Positions 5,660 to 8,959 of a stretch of DNA of 8,959 bases are shown in pieces. The position numbers and the translations under genes were made by a program. The stretch lies in the NCBI GenBank assembly GCA_028714615.1, contig JAQTMA010000167.1, positions 1 through 8,959 on the forward strand, written 5' to 3'. Positions within the stretch are counted from its first letter, which is position 1; every line of letters begins with the position of its first letter. The DNA comes from Anaerolineaceae bacterium. GTDB lineage: Bacteria; Chloroflexota; Anaerolineae; Anaerolineales; Anaerolineaceae. A model generated the notes under the pieces. The model worked only from the letters and a program-made list of their open reading frames with translations. It did no database searches and was not told where the DNA came from.

Positions 5660-5887
5660 TTACTTTTTATTCCTACAATCCGGATTCCATTCCAAGCATC
5701 TCGTCAGCGCGTTTTTCACAGGAACAGGAAGATCGTTATCTTTAATATATGCAACCAGCGCTTTCAATTCCTCGCGAACGTGTACTGTTGCAGCATTTTC
5801 ACCTTTTCTAGTTTCAATTTCGGCGGTAGTATCCCCTATCTGCTTGTCTAAATTTGAAATCCAAGTGTTCAGTAACATCTTTAACAT
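5660..5887 (-). CDS. Small helical protein flanked by a direct repeat (75 aa)
   Basis: The protein reads MLKMLLNTWISNLDKQIGD, then a charged helix (TTAEIETRKGEN, VREELKALVAYIKDNDL) and a short C-terminal segment with two Cys (RCLEWNPDCRNKK). It is probably a soluble alpha-helical or coiled-coil protein. No family is recognised. The start has AGGA 7 nt upstream, overlapping the TAG of the previous gene. The whole gene lies between the two copies of the 42-bp repeat. After its TAA come two codons (Gly-His), then repeat copy A in the same frame, so read-through would add the same tail the 101-aa protein carries. It may be a small inserted cassette; its function is unknown. Confidence 0.75.
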   Translation of the reverse strand: MLKMLLNTWISNLDKQIGDTTAEIETRKGENAATVHVREELKALVAYIKDNDLPVPVKNALTRCLEWNPDCRNKK

Positions 5888-5896
5888 TGTATTATC

Positions 5897-5938
5897 CTAC
5901 GCCGGAAGTTTATTCACAACCTCGGTCGACGAATCCAA
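5897..5938 (-). repeat. 42-bp direct repeat, copy B (3' end of the 101-aa gene)
   Basis: This copy is identical to 5612-5653 at 40 of 42 positions. It encodes the final 13 codons and the TAG stop of the 101-aa gene. The AGGA of the next gene's ribosome site (5898-5895) straddles its edge. Both differences from copy A are third-position changes (GTG versus GTT for Val, TCG versus TCA for Ser), so the encoded tail is unchanged. Confidence 0.95.
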
Positions 5939-6202
5939 CCAACCCTCAAGCCCGGCATGGATGCAGGCTGCCATGGAGGCATAGGTTCCACCATCCACGT
6001 CAGCCTCCACGCGATGACAGTACGCCCCCCGTGGTGGCCCGCATTCCCACGTCGCCATGTATTCGAGGGCAGCATTGAGGCTGTCAAAGGCAGGGGCCGC
6101 TATCTGTCCAGCGGATTCCAGCCTGGACCAGAAGGCCAGGCCAGCGTAGGTGCCGAGGAATATTCCCATCTCGGGATGGACGATGACGTATTTATTTGCC
6201 AT
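5897..6202 (-). CDS. Phage protein of unknown function, MANKYVIVHPEMG type (101 aa)
   Basis: The N-terminus MANKYVIVHPEMGIFLGTYAG, then FWSR, AFDSLNAALEYMATWE and a Cys/His-containing middle (GAYCHRVEA), resembles small proteins seen in many phages, without a known function. The ATG at 6202 is chosen, overlapping the helicase stop by 11 nt. A TTG at 6214 could add four residues; neither has a strong SD, so translation may depend on coupling. The last 13 residues (LDSSTEVVNKLPA) and the TAG stop lie entirely within a 42-bp repeat whose second copy lies 285 bp downstream in the same frame. The 3' end therefore looks duplicated or regenerated by an insertion. Confidence 0.8.
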   Translation of the reverse strand: MANKYVIVHPEMGIFLGTYAGLAFWSRLESAGQIAAPAFDSLNAALEYMATWECGPPRGAYCHRVEADVDGGTYASMAACIHAGLEGWLDSSTEVVNKLPA

Positions 6203-7595
6203 TTCGGTATTCAATCAAGGCATCAAGGAAAGCTTCCTGCATGGTTTTCTTTCCGATCAAAACATCCAGCACATGCTCGTCAAGGGTGTTAGCGGCAAGT
6301 AGGTAGTGGATGATAACAGGCCGGTGGAGGCCGGCCTGCATCTGCCGTACCGGGCCGATGCGCTCAATCACTTGGAGAAACGTCTCCAAATCGAAGTCCA
6401 GTGAGTAGAAGCATAGGATATTCGAGCCGTATTGCAAGTTCAGTCCGTGCCCTGCTGACCGGGGGTGGACGAACAGAATGGGGATTTCCCCTGCATTCCA
6501 GCGAACCTTGGTATCCTCACTGTGCCCAAGGGCGCAGCCTTCAGGAAATGCCTTCAGCAACCGCTGAAGGTCAGCCTTGAACTGGTACGCGACCAAGACC
6601 GGTGTTCCCCCAGCCTCGTTTACCACCGACCGCAGGCCTTCGACCTTGGCATCGTGCACCCATTCCCACCCCTCGTCATGATAGAGCGATCCGGAGGCGA
6701 GTTGGCGGAGTTTCATAGACCGGGCGCTGGCACTCTCGGCACTGACCGTCTTGCTTTCCAGCTCGGCAAAGAACTCCTTCGTCATTTGTTTATATAGCCC
6801 TCTGGCTCTATCCGACAGCTCAACCAGAATCCGATTATGGGTAACCGGCGGCAAGTCGAAGAATTCCTCCGCTTTCAAAACGAGAGTTACATCGGCTATC
6901 AACGCTTCAATTTCTTTTGCCGCATGCGGCATGATTTCCGTCTCATGGAATTGGCTTCCTGGAACTTGGCGAAACCAACGGTTATGGAAATCTGTGAAAG
7001 TTCGTCCCAACCTTTCTCCTTGGTCGATAAACCATTGCTGGCCCCACAGGCATTCGTAACTTCGGGGCGAAGGGGTTCCTGTTGCGTTAATCCATTTCGT
7101 GTACTTAAGATGTGCTACCTTTCCTATGGCACCTGCGCGCTGAGTACCCTGCCCTCGTAACCTATACCCACGGATGCGTGTGCTCTCGTCGGCGACATGA
7201 ATACCAAAAGGCCAGTTCCTGGTTTTCTTAAAGTAATCGACTAGCCAGGGTAGCTGCTCATAATTAGTCAATGCAATTTGGGTATTCCCTTTAGCCAGTT
7301 CGTCAAGCGCCGCCAGCCGTTGTTTTGGATTTCCCATAATTTGCACCGTTTCAATATGCGAAAGATGCGACCATTTCCGTATATCATCTGGCCATGTCAA
7401 CCTCGCCACATTAAGGGGCGCCATAACCAGGGCCGGTCGATCTTCTCCAAGAGCCTGCTGACGAACATCAATCACTGTGGCAACGGATACCGTCTTGCCA
7501 ATCCCCATCGACGCGAAGAGATTGCACCGGTCGTGCTTTAGCAGGAACTCAATAGCGAGTTTCTGAGGGGTTCTGGGGATGAAGTCGATGGCCAT
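6192..7595 (-). CDS. Phage SNF2-like superfamily 2 helicase/ATPase (467 aa)
   Basis: This is a superfamily 2 helicase-type ATPase with two RecA-like lobes, cytoplasmic, presumably acting on phage DNA in replication, recombination or repair. Visible motifs: Q-motif-like RTPQKLAIEFLL (8-19); Walker A ASMGIGKT (28-35); a Walker B/DEAH variant ADEST (135-139); motif III ATGTP (171-175); lobe 2 with VLVAYQF (333-339); motif V HPRSAGHGLNLQ (377-388); and motif VI QVIERIGPVRQ (408-418). The C-terminus ends with the usual NTLDEHVLDVLIGKK segment. The length suits the short phage SNF2 group, which lacks the long inserts of chromatin remodellers. The two motif VI arginines are four residues apart (R412, R417) rather than two. 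There is no nuclease domain. Its last 11 nt overlap the next gene. Confidence 0.93.
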   Translation of the reverse strand: MAIDFIPRTPQKLAIEFLLKHDRCNLFASMGIGKTVSVATVIDVRQQALGEDRPALVMAPLNVARLTWPDDIRKWSHLSHIETVQIMGNPKQRLAALDELAKGNTQIALTNYEQLPWLVDYFKKTRNWPFGIHVADESTRIRGYRLRGQGTQRAGAIGKVAHLKYTKWINATGTPSPRSYECLWGQQWFIDQGERLGRTFTDFHNRWFRQVPGSQFHETEIMPHAAKEIEALIADVTLVLKAEEFFDLPPVTHNRILVELSDRARGLYKQMTKEFFAELESKTVSAESASARSMKLRQLASGSLYHDEGWEWVHDAKVEGLRSVVNEAGGTPVLVAYQFKADLQRLLKAFPEGCALGHSEDTKVRWNAGEIPILFVHPRSAGHGLNLQYGSNILCFYSLDFDLETFLQVIERIGPVRQMQAGLHRPVIIHYLLAANTLDEHVLDVLIGKKTMQEAFLDALIEYRNGK

Positions 7596-7598
7596 TGC

Positions 7599-7871
7599 CT
7601 ATGATTCAAATGGCATAAGTTTATAGTAGTAATTATCAACGCTGCAAGTTACTACTTCGTAAATGCCATCCTCGCACTCATCAACATTCAGTATTCGCGG
7701 CCTTACTTCTTGTGCCCCATCTTGATCTACAGCTTCTTCCAGTACGTTGACACCCTCACATTTGCGGCGCAAGAACGTTAGGCTTTTCTTTAGGTACAGT
7801 CCGTTCATATCTGCCCATACTGTCGTCTTCAGGCGCACGACGTAGCGGTTACGCGGTACCAGGGTGCTCAT
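7599..7871 (-). CDS. Small phage protein of unknown function (90 aa)
   Basis: This 90-residue protein has an N-terminal run of alternating strands (NRYVVRLKTTVWADMNG), a basic helix (KKSLTFLRRKCEG) and an acidic C-terminal half with a Tyr-rich end (DNYYYKLMPFES). It has no recognised domain. Its ATG overlaps the previous stop as ATGA, and GAGGG lies 7 nt upstream inside the previous gene's last codons. Three nucleotides separate its stop from the helicase ATG, so it is very probably co-translated with the helicase. The role is unknown. Confidence 0.8.
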   Translation of the reverse strand: MSTLVPRNRYVVRLKTTVWADMNGLYLKKSLTFLRRKCEGVNVLEEAVDQDGAQEVRPRILNVDECEDGIYEVVTCSVDNYYYKLMPFES

Positions 7872-8107
7872 TTTTTATCCCTCTGTGCTCTTATTTCCTT
7901 GGCGCATTGGTGGCAAGCGTATGCGGAATGCTCCTTCTTGGTCATCTGGTTGAATTGAATTATCGGAATAGGATATACAATATCCTCACACAACTTGGCG
8001 CACGCTTCTCGTTCGGCTAGGGTGGCAGCCTCCCATGCCTGTTTCGCACAGAATAAATTGGCTCCGCTGTCCCACCCTTCTTTAGCTACCCATTCTTCAA
8101 AAGTCAT
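7868..8107 (-). CDS. Small phage protein with paired cysteines, MTFEE type (79 aa)
   Basis: The protein starts MTFEEW and carries a long helix with AEREACAKLCE, then a CHQCAKEIRAQ segment near the C-terminus. This pattern (MTFEE start, ER-x-x-CA-x-x-C in mid-protein, C-terminal A-x-x-IRA) recurs in many phage hypothetical proteins and is seen again here in the 92-aa protein at 5000-5278. The two cysteine pairs (C-x-x-x-C and C-x-x-C) could bind a metal, which is not proven. A TTG at 8119 is possible, but GAGG (8117-8114) is 6 nt before the ATG at 8107, which is therefore chosen. The stop overlaps the next start as ATGA. Confidence 0.75.
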   Translation of the reverse strand: MTFEEWVAKEGWDSGANLFCAKQAWEAATLAEREACAKLCEDIVYPIPIIQFNQMTKKEHSAYACHQCAKEIRAQRDKK

Positions 8108-8145
8108 GAAATACCTCAACGATAACTAATTAAGATAAACACTTA

Positions 8146-8364
8146 TTACTCACTGTTCCGCCCTAACATCATTGCGGATTCAATCTGCTCCTGCGCCTTT
8201 ATTTCTTTGATAGCCAGTATCCATGCCGGAGAATACAACCTCACCGCAGGTATGTAACCATTTGGAGACGGGTCCGCTTCATGCCCCACTCGTTGGTCTG
8301 GATCAACCCCTCGCAAAAGGCATAACTCGCGAGCGGCAACTTTTAGCTGTTTATCGGACATCAT
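8146..8364 (-). CDS. Small phage protein of unknown function (72 aa)
   Basis: The protein begins MMSDKQLKVAARELCLLRG. It has a helical N-terminus, a central polar loop (DPDQRVGHEADPSPNG) and a C-terminal helix (ILAIKEIKAQEQIESAMM). No family or catalytic motif is recognised. A TTG at 8385 could extend it by seven residues, but AAAAGG (8377-8372) sits 7 nt before the ATG at 8364 and favours the shorter form. A second ATG follows immediately at 8361. The gene is soluble, with no membrane segment. It lies in the cluster of small genes between the nrdB-like tail and the helicase. Confidence 0.75.
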   Translation of the reverse strand: MMSDKQLKVAARELCLLRGVDPDQRVGHEADPSPNGYIPAVRLYSPAWILAIKEIKAQEQIESAMMLGRNSE

Positions 8365-8381
8365 TATAGCGCCTTTTAAAT

Positions 8382-8534
8382 TCAAGGTTCTATATATTGA
8401 ACATTCGGATTTGAGATATATAACGTATCACCATCCGGTAGGTCAAGGTTATGGAGTACATCCGTAAGCGCTTCTTCCAATTCCTCTGGTGTCGCTTCGT
8501 CCGTGTCAATAATTACTTCGAATAGCATTTTCAT
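8382..8534 (-). CDS. Small acidic protein of unknown function (50 aa)
   Basis: A 50-codon gene starts at MKMLFEVIIDTD, is strongly acidic (EATPEELEEAL and later LDLPDGD) and ends in VQYIEP. The layout looks like a beta strand, an acidic helix and a second strand (DTLYISN), a compact alpha/beta fold. The start is well supported by GGAGG at 7-nt spacing. The gene fills the space between two larger genes: its ATG is 3 nt past the upstream stop, and its own stop is 17 nt before the next ATG. No family is recognised. Given its size it could be a host-takeover or regulatory peptide, but nothing in the sequence proves this. Confidence 0.7.
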   Translation of the reverse strand: MKMLFEVIIDTDEATPEELEEALTDVLHNLDLPDGDTLYISNPNVQYIEP

Positions 8535-8537
8535 AGC

Positions 8538-8882
8538 TTATCCTCCGATCCAGGGTTCCAACCCAAGAAGCTGTCTGATCTTCATCAGGTCTTCTTTACC
8601 AATATTGTTTATAGGTCTGGGTGTGTGAATCCTTTGTATTAAATCACTCCAGTTTCGCAGAACGGCTTTTTCGTTTTCGTAAACCTCCTTGTATGAATAG
8701 CACTGCCCCGGCGAGGCATAATCGCCGCCATCTACCTCAAGATTAACCGGGTTAATCCGGTACGGTTTATGAGCCGGGTAATCGAGTGTAGCCCATATCC
8801 TACCGATTTTCGTTACGGTAACCTGACGCTCGTTACCTCGGTATCCAACAAACCACAACTTCTGGCCGACCTCTAGTCCCAT
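8538..8882 (-). CDS. Small phage protein of unknown function, N-terminal beta-rich domain (114 aa)
   Basis: I do not recognise a named family. The first 35 residues (VGQKLWFVGYRG, then a run with ERQVTVTKIGR and WATLD) read as alternating beta strands, like small SH3/KOW-type barrels found in phage hypothetical proteins. The second half is polar and helical and ends in WIGG. There is no signal peptide or membrane segment. The ATG start at 8882 is chosen because of a near-perfect SD 7 nt upstream. A GTG at 8954 would add 24 residues that largely mirror the overlapping upstream gene. The last codons, GGA GGA TAA, supply the SD of the next gene. It probably belongs to the early/middle phage operon; its role is unknown. 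Confidence 0.8.
   Translation of the reverse strand: MGLEVGQKLWFVGYRGNERQVTVTKIGRIWATLDYPAHKPYRINPVNLEVDGGDYASPGQCYSYKEVYENEKAVLRNWSDLIQRIHTPRPINNIGKEDLMKIRQLLGLEPWIGG
8542..8546 (-). promoter_or_regulatory. Shine-Dalgarno embedded in the preceding gene's Gly-Gly codons
   Basis: GGAGG on the minus strand lies 7 nt before the ATG at 8534. It is formed by the last two sense codons (Gly-Gly) of the 114-aa gene. The overlap suggests coupled translation of the two genes. Confidence 0.75.
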
Positions 8883-8959
8883 CTCAGAACCCCTCCTGTC
8901 TGGTATTCCGTCACCCGAGTTTCGAAGAAGTTCTTCTCCTTCTTCGTCTGCCACTTGCC
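8873..8959 (-). CDS. Partial: C-terminal tail of probable ribonucleotide reductase small subunit
   Basis: This is the 3' end of a gene that enters from the right edge. The 28 visible codons end at TAG (8875-8873). The tail contains NFFETRVTEYQTGG followed by a Trp close to the end. It matches, from memory, the C-terminus of class I ribonucleotide reductase beta subunits (NrdB/R2) of the Chlamydia/Pseudomonas type, which end in a FFE-RVTEYQ-GG-L-W pattern. In that family the C-terminal tail docks onto the large subunit NrdA, and the enzyme makes deoxynucleotides for DNA synthesis. The stop overlaps the next gene's start by 10 nt. The di-iron/tyrosyl core lies outside the window, so the call depends on the tail alone. 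Confidence 0.55.
   Translation of the reverse strand, partial: GKWQTKKEKNFFETRVTEYQTGGVLRWD
8890..8897 (-). promoter_or_regulatory. Strong Shine-Dalgarno that fixes the start of the 114-aa gene
   Basis: Read on the minus strand, AGGAGGGG lies 7 nt before the ATG at 8882-8880. A longer in-frame reading from GTG at 8954 has no visible ribosome site and would overlap the upstream coding tail by more than 80 nt. The internal ATG is therefore preferred. Confidence 0.8.

Noticed and set aside
5612..5938. CRISPR array
   Set aside because: Only two repeat copies with a 243-bp interval that is itself a gene; no regular spacers.
5553..5984. Long plus-strand open frame covering both repeat copies
   Set aside because: It lies antisense to the 75-aa gene and part of the 101-aa gene, has no ribosome site, and its internal similarity (YAGSL-TTSVDES twice) only mirrors the minus-strand repeat.

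Overview
The window looks like part of a tailed-phage (Caudoviricetes) genome or prophage, probably of a proteobacterial host. The reasons are gene packing without gaps, many small proteins of phage type, a phage-style SNF2-like helicase, a proteasome-like peptidase and the tail end of a ribonucleotide reductase small subunit. No structural, lysis, integrase or transposase gene is visible. This assignment rests on gene style alone, because no similarity search was possible.

All supported genes lie on the minus strand, so transcription runs from high to low coordinates as one apparent operon. Junctions are tight. Seven are 4-nt ATGA/GTGA overlaps, others overlap by 7-11 nt or are separated by 2-3 nt, and several Shine-Dalgarno (SD) sequences sit inside the last codons of the preceding gene. 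Several starts were moved to an internal ATG with a good SD. Four small or edge coding regions (50, 51 and 54 aa, plus the left partial gene) are annotated from direct reading.

Layout from right to left. (1) 8959-7599: the C-terminal tail of a probable NrdB, then five small proteins of unknown function. (2) 7595-6192: SNF2-like helicase. (3) 6202-5275: a 101-aa protein whose last 13 codons and stop are repeated 285 bp downstream, with an intact 75-aa gene between the copies, then a 76-aa protein. (4) 5278-4318: a 92-aa protein, an HslV/proteasome-like Ntn hydrolase and a 64-aa protein. (5) 4321-1086: a GT-B glycosyltransferase, a 54-aa protein, a GC-rich hairpin-rich stretch without a certain gene, a Rossmann-like 81-aa protein, an FkbM-type methyltransferase, a 64-aa protein and a GT-A (family 2) glycosyltransferase. 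(6) 1089-1: four small proteins, the last cut by the window edge.

The helicase and NrdB tail fit early/middle DNA metabolism. The two glycosyltransferases with an FkbM methyltransferase suggest a sugar-modification module acting on a virion protein, DNA or host surface glycan; which one cannot be told from sequence. The points most worth a second look are the 42-bp repeat that duplicates a gene's 3' end around a small gene, and the 2817-3197 stretch, where three hairpins carry stable-class tetraloops only when read on the transcribed strand.
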